Source: Panagrolaimus kolymaensis (Eukaryota > Nematoda > Chromadorea > Rhabditida > Panagrolaimidae). From it: a stretch of 64,000 nucleotides of DNA. A model generated the notes under the pieces. It saw only the letters and a program-made list of their open reading frames with translations. It made no database searches and was not told the DNA's origin. The translations under genes were made by a program, and so were the position numbers. Location of the stretch: positions 6,696,001-6,760,000 of the forward strand of contig JAJQJQ010000008.1 in assembly GCA_028622995.1 (NCBI GenBank), written 5' to 3'. Below, in pieces: positions 13,104-24,993 of this stretch. Position 1 is the stretch's first letter; every line of letters starts with the position of its first letter.

Positions 13104-13189
13104 ATTTGATGATAATGGACGCGAAACCCAAATCGCGCCTCTTTAAATTCTTTAATTAACAGCGGCAATAAATTAGCGGCCTTAGCCAT
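13104..13189 (-). CDS. orphan candidate first exon (28 codons plus 2 nt)
   Basis: An ATG at 13189 opens a clearly protein-like stretch, MAKAANLLPLLIKEFKEARF followed by GFRVHYHQ. It ends at a good donor (CAAAT/GTAAGT) in phase 2, and local GC content is well above the surroundings. The phase does not fit DGK exon 2, and I found no following exon before the DGK gene. It may be the first exon of a gene with large introns or a relic. I do not recognise the family. Confidence 0.35.
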
Positions 13190-15116
13190 AACAGCATTTT
13201 TAGAATATGTGTAATTTTAATATTAAATAATTTCAAAAATAAAAAGATTTTAATCAATAATTTATTAAACTACCAAAATGCGATTGAAAAATTAAAGCAA
13301 CCGCTACTAAATGTTTCTATCCTAATTTTTGGGATAATTATTAATATTAAATAAAATTGTGAGCAAATAAATCAAAAAACGGGGCGCTAAAGCCTCTAGA
13401 AATATGAATTTCTTTATTAACGGTTTTTAATTGGAAAAAAGAAAACATGAAATACTTTTTTCACGAGAAGACAAAAACATTTTAAGATATACAAGTAATA
13501 ATAGTTAAAAAAATATTTTAATAAAACATTATTTTCGTGGGTTCAAAGGACAAAGGTATCGATTTACAATCATTAAAAAAATGTGGATAAAAATTTTTCT
13601 AACAAATAAAAAATGCAAAGAAAAAAGTAAAAAAGGATTCATTTTCGAAAAAAGGTGTAAAAAGTATTATTAAAAATTCGAGAAAAAAAGGAATTTGCAG
13701 AGATTTTTTCCCTTTGTTATTCTTATTATTTTCATGTGGGGCTTCTTTCTTTCAACCTGCGTTTTTTTTGTGTTCAGTCTTCCTCCACGTCTATTTTTTA
13801 TTCCTCAACAAAGAACACACGCTATCGACCCATTTTTTTTTATTCAACCTCCGTTTTTTGCCTCAACAACTACTCCGCCTAAGACGAAGAAGACGATGTT
13901 GGTGGCTATTACCAATACCGCCATCATTTCAAGAGGAACCCAAGAGCAGTAAGCAAAGGCAGCAGCATTTTTTCTCTCTTGTTTTTGCCATTCACGCAAA
14001 GTTTTTTTTTATAAGGCCATGAAAGGATAGTTTTTTTCCTAGCTTTTTCAACGGACAAGTTATAATGATAGTTGGTTCATGAGCCAAACACGCCACTAAC
14101 GAATACCCTTGTTTATAAATAAAAATGAATAGAAATAAGTATGAAAATGAAATTCACATGAAAATAAAAATTAAAGACTGTTGTCGTCGTTATTTTTTAC
14201 CTAAATTAAAAGTGTGTGAAACTTTATTAAAAAAATAAGTTTTTTTACTTTCAAAGATTTTTTGAACTTTTAAACACATTTTTTTGTTTGTAAATAGCAG
14301 CAATGAACAAAAAATCGCACCTTTTTTAAGTACAAAAATAAACAATGACGAATTTTAAATGAAAGAACAAATTAACAAAAATGCTCTCAATGTTTGGTAA
14401 TTTCTTGTGATGGAAGCTACTTCGTTTAACTTAAATAAAAAAATTTACAAAAAAAGAGATAAGTAATGACTCAAATGTATTTGATATCATCATTTAGGTG
14501 GAAAATGACTCGGAATCAAAAAGCCAAAAATCCCTCAACATTAAGCAGGCAGGATATTTTTTTTATTATTACTAATACTTTTTTATAAACATGTGTATTA
14601 TGCTTTTTAGTATTTATTTGGAAAAGAAAAATAAAAATTTAAAATACAAAATTTGTACCACCGAGATAAAATATTTTTATAAACTCAAATCCAAAAAATT
14701 AATAAATAAATAAAAAATAGCGTATTTTTAAAATTTTTAAAATTCTCAAGTTTTCTTTTTTTTAATAAACAATTAATTGAGTAAAAAAGAAACATGAATT
14801 TTCTGAGAAAAGTATGTTTATGAAAGCGAGTAAGAGAAACACGGGGGCGCAAAAAAAGAAAGAAGGAAATATGAATGAATTTTTTAAAATTTTCAAAAAA
14901 GGATTGAATCTTTGCTTTTTTCTGCAAAAAACGTAGTATACATTCTTTTTTATTCTTGCTTGCTTCTGACATTTAAAATAATCTTTTTTTTTCTTCACCA
15001 CACACAAAAAAGATACAGAGAACTTCGTCTACTACTTCTGTTGCTGCTGCTGCTATTGCAAAAAATAAAAATAAAAGAGTTTAGGAAGTTTATTTTTTTC
15101 CAAGAAAAAAGTTTGT
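13190..15116. other. non-coding AT-rich region
   Basis: Long A and T runs and pyrimidine-rich patches. The open frames are Phe/Lys-rich artefacts of low complexity, and no element is recognised. Confidence 0.4.
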
Positions 15117-16684
15117 TTTAAAACTCATATTTTTTGAAAATCGAGCTTTTCTGTAAAAAACGGGAACAGCAAAAATTTTTTTTAGCTTTTTTATGACTGA
15201 AAACTCAATCCTAGGGGTTTCTAACTATGAAAATCACGAAAATAGAGGCCGTTTTGCCATTTGATATACTCATTCTGGAGATACAGTAATCTAATCAGCA
15301 TAATTATGGTTTTTTTATTTTTTAAAAGTTTTATATACCATTCGATTCGTAAAAATGTGCTAAACAACATTGTAATTGATCCCAACCATCGAAGTTCATA
15401 TAAAAATAGCATTATACCGCTATAAAAGATTATGAATTATGGTTTTGACTGGAGAAGTATGTCGTAAAGTCCGAAAGGGGGAGTTTTCTCGACGGAATCA
15501 AATTCTCCATATATTTTTGCATATTTGTGCCGAAAAAAACTAAAAAATTTTAAGCAATACGTATATCAACCTCCAACAAGAAGATGGTACACCAATATGA
15601 GGTATATGGACAAGTATATCATAAATACCTGTAAAAATTCCAAAATCTATCCAAAAACGTAGAAAAAATTATTTAATGATTTTACAAATCGAAAAAAAAA
15701 ATATTCCTTGACTAAATGATTTTTCCTGAATTTTAGAAGTTTAATAGTAGCACACGATAGGTAAAAAAAATAAAAATTCTCTAAACCTTCAATTTATTTT
15801 TAAACTCATCATTTCTAGACGTAATTTGGGTCGTAGAAACCGAATTTGATAGCCACACATACATTTCATTGGCTAATTCTCGAGTTATGAATTTTTGAAA
15901 TATGCAAATTTTCGATTAGTCATAACTTCATTATAAGTAATAACTCGTCAGAAACTAATGTCAAATTCGGTTTCTACGACCCAAATTACGTCTAGAAATG
16001 ATGAGTTTAAAAATAAATTGAAGGTTTAGAGAATTTTTATTTTTTTTACCTATCGTGTGCTACTATTAAACTTCTAAAATTCAGGAAAAATCATTTAGTC
16101 AAGGAATATTTTTTTTTTCGATTTGTAAAATCATTAAATAATTTTTTCTACGTTTTTGGATAGATTTTGGAATTTTTACAGGTATTTATGATATACTTGT
16201 CCATATACCTCATATTGGTGTACCATCTTCTTGTTGGAGGTTGATATACGTATTGCTTAAAATTTTTTAGTTTTTTTCGGCACAAATATGCAAAAATATA
16301 TGGAGAATTTGATTCCGTCGAGAAAACTCCCCCTTTCGGACTTTACGACATACTTCTCCAGTCAAAACCATAATTCATAATCTTTTATAGCGGTATAATG
16401 CTATTTTTATATGAACTTCGATGGTTGGGATCAATTACAATGTTGTTTAGCACATTTTTACGAATCGAATGGTATATAAAACTTTTAAAAAATAAAAAAA
16501 CCATAATTATGCTGATTAGATTACTGTATCTCCAGAATGAGTATATCAAATGGCAAAACGGCCTCTATTTTCGTGATTTTCATAGTTAGAAACCCCTAGG
16601 ATTGAGTTTTCAGTCATAAAAAAGCTAAAAAAAATTTTTGCTGTTCCGGCTGAAGCTCGATTTTCAAAAAAAATGAGTTTTAAA
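15117..16684. mobile_element. foldback element: long inverted repeat with a 111-bp loop
   Basis: Left arm 15117-15849 and right arm 15961-16684 are reverse complements. Between about 15150 and 15849 I see no mismatch by eye. One 9-nt length difference lies near the outer ends (around 15147-15165 against 16645-16655). The loop is 15850-15960. The outer ends read TTTTAAAACTCAT and ATGAGTTTTAAA, compatible with a TTAA target site, though TTAA could also belong to the inverted repeat. Each arm contains the same 63-codon frame (15412-15221 minus and 16398-16589 plus), which has no known domain. There is no transposase. It may be a foldback-type or TTAA-class non-autonomous transposon. An assembly artefact cannot be excluded. 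Confidence 0.75.
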
Positions 16685-19600
16685 CCAAAAAGAAAAATAA
16701 ATGAAAAGAAACATTTTTTTATGTTTTATTTTTGATTGAGATTCATTCAAGCCCATTTCCGTGCCTTTTTATTTTTCTTTTTTTTGTAACAAAAAAACGT
16801 TGATGTTGTCAAAAAATTTTTTTTTGTTAAAATAAAAAGTCAGTTTTTTATTATTTAAAAAAGGGGTACAACGACAACGCTTTCATTGTTTTCGGGAATG
16901 TGGAGGTTCTCGTTTGTCTTCATCGTCGCCGTTGTCGAAGTTGTTGTTGACGGACGACGTCGAAGACTAACCCGACGTTGTTGTTGCTGTTACTGAGGTG
17001 GCTCTGTAGCTTCGATTCTATTTTATTTTTTCGCGACTCAAGCAAGTGAAGACAACAAACGACAACAGGAAGGAAGACGAGATGGAGAAGCGGGGGTAAA
17101 AGAAATAAAAAAATAAGAAGAAAAAAAATGAGTAAACGAATGTTTTTGATATTAAAGTTTTTTTTAAATGCGCAAGGAAACTGAGATAGAAATAAGTTTT
17201 ATCAATTAACTGATAATATTGAAGAAAAGTTTTAGGAATTAAAAACTAAAAAAAAGTGTAAAGAGCTTTTAAAAAAAATATATAAAATTAAATAAAATAA
17301 TAGCTTTTGCTGTACTGGGGAATCTTAAAAAATTAAACGAAATATTTAATCGATGAATACCAAATTTTATTAATAAAATGTTTTAAAAATTTCACGATTA
17401 ATTATCAAACACCGTAAAGATACACAGAAGAAAAAAGTTCCTAAAATTGATTAATCCAAGAATATTTCGAAAGAAATAATCTTCAATCTATTATTCCAAA
17501 GACCTCATTCTTGTTTTTTTAAAATACTTATCGATGAGGAAGAAAATAAAGAAAAAAAATAACAACAAAATTAATTCTTTAAAATCGGTTAATAAGCTTT
17601 TTATTTAAATCTTATTTAAATCCCCTTTCTTATTAATTTTTTCATGACCTTTTCTCGACATCCTTTTAAAATAACAAATCCTTTTTTTTATTATCCAAAA
17701 ATATGGAGCAGGAAAAAATCTGACCGAAGTTAAGCAGAAAGAGAATAAGGAAAAAAATATATTAAACGACAATCTAAAAAATAAAATATAAAAAAACATT
17801 CAAGAAAAATAAGAAAAACCACGGAATAAAGCTTTAAGAAGCAAGCATAAAAAAATTGAAAGCAAGCTCGAATGAAGAGAAGAAAAAATATGGGGAAAAG
17901 GCAGAGAAAGAGACGTGGTTGGAAAGCAACGGCGTTTGCCATCGTTATGTTGGGTGGTATGGCTATGGACTGGCGGTGCTGTTAAAGAGAATGGCTTTCA
18001 GCAGCAGCAATGCCTAGGGTTTATTTTTCTTTTGCGCTGTTTTGAATGAAAAAAAGATGCAAAAGAGACGAGAGAGAATTGAACTCTTTTTTTTTTCAGT
18101 TGTTGTTTGAGTTAAGACCAGTATCTATCTCTCTTAGTTTTTAACACTCTTTTTTTCTTTTTGCCACCATCACTGCCGCTGCTGCCACCATCGTTACTTT
18201 TTGTTTTGTTGAAACGACCACGGCTTTCACGTTTATTTTGTTTTGCCATTGGCAGCACGAATATAACCAAAGAAGGAAAGCCACTACAACTACCACCATT
18301 GACTAAGTACATCTGTCGCCGCCTTTTTCAAAAAATAAAAAATGCGTTGAAAAGCGGTGGATGGATGGAAGAGACACGCACACTATTCACTTTCACATAC
18401 TTATGCTTCTTTTTTTATACAAAGAAGGCAGCAGTAGTAGTAAGATGGAGAAAAGGCATCTTTTAAAGAATGTTTTCTATTTCGCAGCAGCCTTTTTTGA
18501 AAGAAAGCTCCATTTTTTAGTTTTAAAAAAATTGCGTGTGTGCGAACTCGCACATCCGAGTATTTTTCACTTTTCTTTTGGAAGTGAGCTTGAAAAAAAA
18601 AACTTTTGAGGCCCATTCTTTTCAAGCTATTTTTTTATATTCAGATGAAGAAAATATTATATAAATGAAAGGGACATCGAGAGAGATGTTGTTGGCCTTG
18701 TGAAGGAACGCAATCTATCTATCTCTCTCTTCATTTCGTCTTGTTTGTTGCAGAACGGAAGCAGCTCATTCAAATGATGGTGGTGATGTTGCAAACAAAC
18801 CCAAAGCACAAGCAAGCAAAAAAATATGAGGGTAAAAGTGAAAGAAAGAAAGACCGACGACGACTCCCTCAAGGATGTATTTGGTTGGAAGAAAAAGAAG
18901 AAGAGAAAAAAAAAGATGAATGGCAAAAACATTTTCGATAAAAACAAAAAGAAACGCCAACGATAACATTATATTTAGGAAAAGAGAGAAGAAGAAAAAA
19001 TGAAATGGTGATGGTGTTGATGATGACGAGGAAGAGAGAAGAGGCAAAAAAAAAATGAAGAAAGAAACGAATGCCTCATACTCTATTTTCTTGGTTTGGA
19101 GTGGGCCAATTGCAGTTGCACTTCATTTATATATATATATGTGTTGTGCATATATATTTTTTTGTTTCATTTCTTTTTCGCCTTGGTATGTTATTGCTAA
19201 TGTTGATAAATTGTTATGGGACGATTGAAAGAGGGGAGAATGCTTGATTTGTTACTCAACATTAAAAAAAATTAAATCTTTAATTTGTCACAAAAGAAAA
19301 TGGTTGATTGACTTTTTAAAAACTTGAAACATATTTAAATCTAATAGTATGAGTACCAAAAATTTAAGAAACAATATTAAAAAAAATTTAGGCAAAATAT
19401 ATCTTTACAGTTTGAACAGAAATCTTTTAGATATTGTTTTTATCTTATAAAGGAAGATCTTCATTTAATTTTTAAAGAACCTAATTATATTCTAAAAATC
19501 TAAGAAAAAGTAATAAAAAAAAATACGAATGTGAAAGAAGTAGTAAAATTCAGAATTGCCTATTTCCGATGAGATCGAAGACGAATGGGAAAAAAAGTTG

Positions 19601-22600
19601 CTTCATGAAAGAAAAAAGAGAGAAGTATAATATGACGTCAACTTTTAAAAAATTGAAAAAAAATGAGAAAAAAGAAGCCATTTCTTAAAAGCAAAAACGA
19701 AATAAGGCATGAAGGGAAATAGAAAAAAAAACCATGAATGGCAAAAGCAAGAAAAAAAGAATACGACGTAAGAAGCCGTCGGAGAATAAGATGAAGAAAA
19801 AAAACTACTGAATGGGAAAAACAGACTCAATGAAAATCGTTTTTTTTTTTTGAACGCAAGTAAAAAAAATTTTTCTTAAAGAAAAGCTTTTTTGTTTTTA
19901 AAGCATTTTTACTGGGATTTTTTTCTTCTTCATCCATGCTTAAATATAAAGTCTCCGCTTTATTCCTTTTTTTTCATTCCAAAAAACAAACACAACAGTG
20001 ACACAGAAGAAAAAGCAGGAAAAATCCAAAAAAAAATTCATTGCTGCAATTTTTTGGCTTTATTGTTTTCTTTTTATTTTTTTGGATGGTTGGATAGTCT
20101 TTTAGCATTCATTCCAATTTCCGGAGATATAAAAAATGTTTACAGGAAAAGTTTAACAATTTTTTTAAGCAAAAATACAGACAAAAATGAAAAAAAGAAA
20201 AAAAAGTGATGAACAAAGATTGAATCGAAAATAAATCAGTGAAACGGGCAGAAAATAAAGTCGATTGACTCAGGTTTTTTATTTATAAAAAAACACTGAC
20301 TTTCTGTCAATAATAAAGATAGGAGGAAGGAGGGAGAAATCGATAATAATAGACAAATAAAAAAATTTAATGTAAACAAAGAATAAAAACAACATCAAAA
20401 AAAAGAAATTGAGAGCGGTTATCAGTTTAATTTTTCTTTGGCAAAAATACGTTTATAGTTGTTGAAAACAATGTTCCTAGAAAGTAAGAAAAATTTATGT
20501 TTTGCCCAGAAAAAAATATGTTAAAGGAAATGTTTCCAACGTTTTGATTAAATCTGTTTTATTTGTTTGTTCAGTATCGATATTGAATTTGGTTGTTATT
20601 TTTTTATGAGTAATGTATCTATCAGTAGTTGTTGTTTTAATGATCGAAATTGATTTTTTCAATTTTTTCAAAACAGTTTTTTTAACGGCTGTCTAGGTAA
20701 AAAAACGTGTTTCTTACGCTTTTAAAATAGTCTAATATTTTGCATTCGCCTTATATTTTTTATTATAAAATGAAAATGTTTGCTTTCAGCAAACGAATAT
20801 CTGAACTCTTAAATCCCTCCCATATTTTAGTGAGATTTTATTAAAAAAAATAATTAAACCTCAAAGTGTCATATTTTCTAAACAAAGGATGTTAGCCAAG
20901 CGTGAATCACAATCGAGAAAAAGATAATACCTTAAAGCTTTATTTTTAAAAAACAAAGCCTCGAGAAATCTGTAAATTTAAAAAAATTTCATTCTTCTTT
21001 TTTCCTATTTTTAACAAAGCTTCATCATATTTTAAAGTTATTTAAAAGCTCTCCACAAATTACGATAATCTATTGGTGTTTTTCTTAGCTAAAAAGAAGC
21101 TTTGCAAAATAAATTTTTCCTTTTGTCTTTGTATCTAATTTCATGCATTTACAGTACTTTTTTTTAAACTTTCTATTCCTAAATTAATAAATTCTTAGAA
21201 ATTATTAAAAATTATAGTAGTACCCTTTCCCAAAGCATCAAGTTTTACTCACCGCCTCCAAAGATTTATTTGTATTTTTTTTATAACATAAAAAATATAT
21301 AGGGTTTTAAGCTGTCGTCCATGAATGAAATTTATCTTTACAATCACGCAATCATTTTTTTCTTCATCTCTCTTTTTAATTAATCTTCTATTGTTTAAAT
21401 ATTATTAGCTTCAAGTTAAATTAAAAAAGCCATTTTTATTTTTAGAATTATTATTATTATTTATTGGCTTAATCGTGTCCATGCAAGGAAGAGTTAGGCT
21501 ATAGTCAGTCGCGAGAAAGAAAAAAACAGACGCAAATTCATATATTTCTGGGGCACCCTTAAAAAAGGACTAAACTCGAGGCTGCTTTTGGCACAACTTT
21601 AGTATTACTTTTACTGCTGGTGCTTCATGTGCCATATCAAGGCTGCTACTACTATTCTTAAATTCATTCACATTCGTCATTCTTTTCCCATTCAGCTTTT
21701 TTTATGTGTGACTACAGCTTTGAAGAAGCCCATTGGGGAAAAAAGCTTTGAAGGCAGGCAGCAAATATATGCACATCGACATACAAACACGCACTCCCCA
21801 ATTTTTAGTACTTTTTTTTCGTAGGTTTTTTTTATCTCAAAAAAGAATGCAGCTCGCTTTTGGAAATTTTAATGCAAAAAAACTAAAAACTCAACGCAAT
21901 TTTTAAAAAATGACAGTAAGATTTTTTTTATTAGGAAAGTTTGATTTATTAGAAGTTGCTAAGCTGAAAACCCCACTGCGGCATTACGATACAACTTTGA
22001 TATTAAAAAGCCAATTTTTTTTTTTGCCTTTTGATATAGGTAGACAATGATCATTTAAAAAGGCTTCCATTAAATTGAAATTTTCGTAATTTTTCTTCGA
22101 GGCAAGTCATAATTGTAAGTTTTAAAATTTGTATTTGAATATCTTTACTTTACCTTAACTTTTTAAAAGCAGCATCTTTTCATTAAAAGTATTAACGGAA
22201 AAAATTGAGAGATCGCCTTAAAGAAATAAAAAAAGTAGGAAGCTATTTATTTTTAATTTTTTTTTTGGAATCAAATTCACACCTTTGATGATGGAGAAAA
22301 AAAGAAGAAGAAGAAAGCTTGATTTTTGTTAAAGATTACATTCAAATGAAATAACCGAAGCAGAAGCTTCTTTATTATTATTCACAAAAAAAGAAGAAGA
22401 GCATTTTTCTTTTCAAAGAAAATGAAAGCAATGAAAAGGAAAGGAAATATGCTCATCCAAAAACTAAACTTTTAGTTTTGCGCAATGACCGGTCTTCACC
22501 GAAGATGAGACATTATGTATTTTCCCTTTCTTTTTTCTTTCTTCACACCTTCCAAAATAATGCTTCTTCTTTTCTTTTTTCGTTTTTTTTTGTTCACTTC

Positions 22601-23026
22601 CTTTTCCTATTTACTATTTACTAATTTTTCGAACGTATGTTCAGTCGTTTCTTACATATGTTTTTAAAACAAAACAAAAAATTGATCAAATTAAAACTTT
22701 GTAAAAAGATATCTAACATGATAATCGACTGCTATTTTTACCACAACTTTATTTTTCTAAAAAAAATCGTTGGCTTTTTAAAATCTTATTTATGTGTAGT
22801 TTTTTAAACTTTGCAACTTTTGTTTTTTTTATATATGTTTTCTTTCACCAATATTTTTTCTTTAAAAACGTGCGCAATTTTACCCTTTATCAACAACAAA
22901 AAAAACTAAACGCAAAGTTCCCACGTGATTGTTGTGAAAAAATAAATTGAAAAAAATATTGAAAAAATAAGTTTTTTTAAGCACGCTTGTAAATGTTTTA
23001 AAAGCTGCTGTTCTGAGGAGAAAAAA
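16685..23026. other. long gene-poor region
   Basis: About 6.3 kb without a supported gene. It contains poly-purine/poly-pyrimidine stretches and short CAG/GAC-like patches. Open frames on both strands are short and low in complexity. The 3' part is presumably the promoter side of the M6 gene. Confidence 0.4.
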
Positions 23027-24274
23027 ATGGCGGATGATAGATCATCAACATGTCGAGGAGCGGTTCCATGGGCTTCATTGGTTTCCATGATTATTGCCAT
23101 CAGTGGATGTATTTTTTTTACTCTTAGCTTTGCTGATGGCATTGAAGGATTTTTATATCAGGTTTGAATTAATATTTGTTTAAATCGTTGAAAATAAATT
23201 AAAGCTAAAAGTTAGTGATTTTTCTTGAGCTATCATGACAAAGTTAAATTTTCATGTAGCGACTTCCAGTTCTTTACAAAGTTATCCATTTTTTTTATTT
23301 TAGTTAAATACAATCGCAACAATGACTGATTCATCATTGAATTCCTCAGTTCGTTCAATAATGTTAAAATTGGCAGCAATTTTTTGCTTTTCAATTATCA
23401 TTTTCTTGGTTATTAGTGTCTTCGCAACAAGTGGTAAGATAACCAAGTTTTCTAAATGAATTTAATCATAATTTTAATTTAAGCCATCTCATATCCTTCC
23501 AACACCCGTAGTGTTCAAACTCGACCATGGATATATCGAATTCTTGCAAATCATCGAACTGTTGCAATAACTATTTTGTTTGGAAATGCAATTTTATTTT
23601 TTTGGTTATTGATTCTTTGCATTTCTTCCATGGCTTTTATCGTTTATTTAGTTTTTTATATTTCAATGCAACAATTTTGTGTTTTTGTTGATTCACAATG
23701 TTTTGATTTTCGAATTTTGATTCCTGTTGTCAAAAGATTGACTAATGATGTAAGTAAACCTTTTTTTTATCAAATTGTTTTTATCCAAACTAACCTATAC
23801 TGTGCTTAGTAATAGCCTTTTTCATGACTTAAAAAAATATAGCAAGCAAAGATATGGTGACAAAAAAATGCAGGTGATGTGTTTATCCTCCAAGTCTTTG
23901 CTAATAAAAATAGGTCCAACTTGCAAACTTGCATCCTTGCAAGAGTGTCTAAAAAAAGTTCAGAGTTAAAAAATTAATGAAGATTTTATTATGCATTAAT
24001 TTATATTTATATTTTATTTTTGCAGAAAGTGGATCTCATATTTTGCAAAGAAAAGAAAGAAGCTATTTGTAATACGAGTCACGTCAGCAGTTTCTTCATT
24101 TCTTTGATAAGTTGCGTATTTGCAACCTTCGGTGTTGTTTATTTTTTAATGTCTATGGCAAGCAATTATACTCGACTTCGAGCACGTGTTTCAAATCGAA
24201 AAGGTCAACATTATGCGATGAATATGGGCACCGTGGATTCTGATTCAATTATTATGCATTCTATGGGAAAATAA
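23027..24274 (+). CDS. nmgp-1: neuronal membrane glycoprotein M6 / PLP family, four exons, 259 aa
   Basis: Exons 23027-23161, 23304-23433, 23484-23749 and 24026-24274 join to 260 codons without a break. The protein has four membrane segments: about residues 14-36 (after CRGAVPWASL), 60-83, 118-145 and 195-218. Between the third and fourth lies a Cys-containing loop (QQFCVFVDSQCFDF and later FCKEKKEAIC) as in the myelin proteolipid/M6 family. M6 proteins sit in neuronal plasma membranes and affect neurite and membrane organisation; the C. elegans member is nmgp-1. The start was chosen because the short cytosolic N-terminus ending CRGAVPWASL fits the family's CxxxxPYASL-like entry into the first segment. 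A poly(A) signal follows 16 nt after the stop. Confidence 0.85.
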
Positions 24275-24289
24275 ATTAAAATTAATAAT

Positions 24290-24295
24290 AATAAA
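24290..24295 (+). terminator. poly(A) signal of the M6 gene
   Basis: AATAAA 16 nt past the stop codon, between two convergent genes. Confidence 0.55.
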
Positions 24296-24370
24296 TCTTT
24301 ATGTTTTTATCAAATAAAAAAATCGCTAGAATCATTACCCACAATATCAAAAATATTAAAAATGATTATT

Positions 24371-24993
24371 TTAAGCTGTTGTAACGCTATAAGGTTGCGG
24401 CCTACTTGTAACATGAGACCATTCGGTTGTTCGTCCTATAAAATTTGCTTCTTTGAAGAGAGTGCTTGCTTGCTTTTTTAATGATAGTTCAAACCTGAAC
24501 TACTTCGAGTTCCATATGCCAATTCAAAGGCACATCCAGCAGCAATTAAACAGACAATAATAATTAAATATGCTGGATTCATAGCATTAAGAAATTCTAA
24601 AAATATAAATATCTATAAACAAATTGTCAAAGAAACTGCAGTATCTTTCATAAAGTTATTTGCTCATTGAAATCAAAAACAAAAAATTGTAAAACAATAA
24701 TGAAGTTTGTATTAAAAGAGTGTTTGGCTTAATCAATAAAAATAGAAAACACTATACAAGCCAGGACAAAAAACTACAGTCTTCATCTTCAAAAATCAAT
24801 AAAAAAAATTACCTTTGAATGCATTTTGACTTTCCTTTGCCAAACTTTGACCATGTCTCTAAAAAGCATCTTCATCAATACTTTCAATTGCTGTAACAAC
24901 AAAAAATCTCACTCGATCATCACTTTGAGCTTCAACAAATCCAACACTAATGGCAGCAATAGAAACAATGGAAAATTTCCAATTATTTAACAT
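24371..24993 (-). pseudogene. small membrane-protein gene or relic, in-frame stop at one junction
   Basis: Three clean exons on the minus strand give a plausible C-terminus: 24858-24813, 24596-24495 and 24435-24371. They encode RHGQSLAKESQNAFK, then EFLNAMNPAYLIIIVCLIAA with one membrane segment, then GRTTEWSHVTSRPQPYSVTT ending in Ala and a stop. Directly upstream and in the same frame, 24993-24862 encodes a signal-like MLNNWKFSIVSIAAISVGFV and then VRFFVVTAIESIDEDAF. A TAG at 24861-24859 separates the two parts. That TAG also serves as a good acceptor (CTTTTTAG), so the first part may be intronic or belong to another exon. Another coding-like piece, FLERPIVSGGIPLALKYLTF, ends at a donor near 25113. 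I do not recognise the family. A real gene with unseen exons or a decaying copy are both possible. Confidence 0.4.

Noticed and set aside
13695..14022. Two overlapping Phe/Leu-rich frames
   Set aside because: They arise from pyrimidine-rich low-complexity DNA and have no domain or splice context.
15221..16589. Two identical 63-codon frames, one on each strand
   Set aside because: They are mirror copies produced by the inverted repeat. Identity reflects the arms, not protein selection.
18112..18312. 66-codon minus-strand frame with basic and Ser/Gly-rich end (KKKKRVLKTKRDRYWS)
   Set aside because: Low complexity and no flanking exon or homologue that I recognise. It could be revisited if transcribed.
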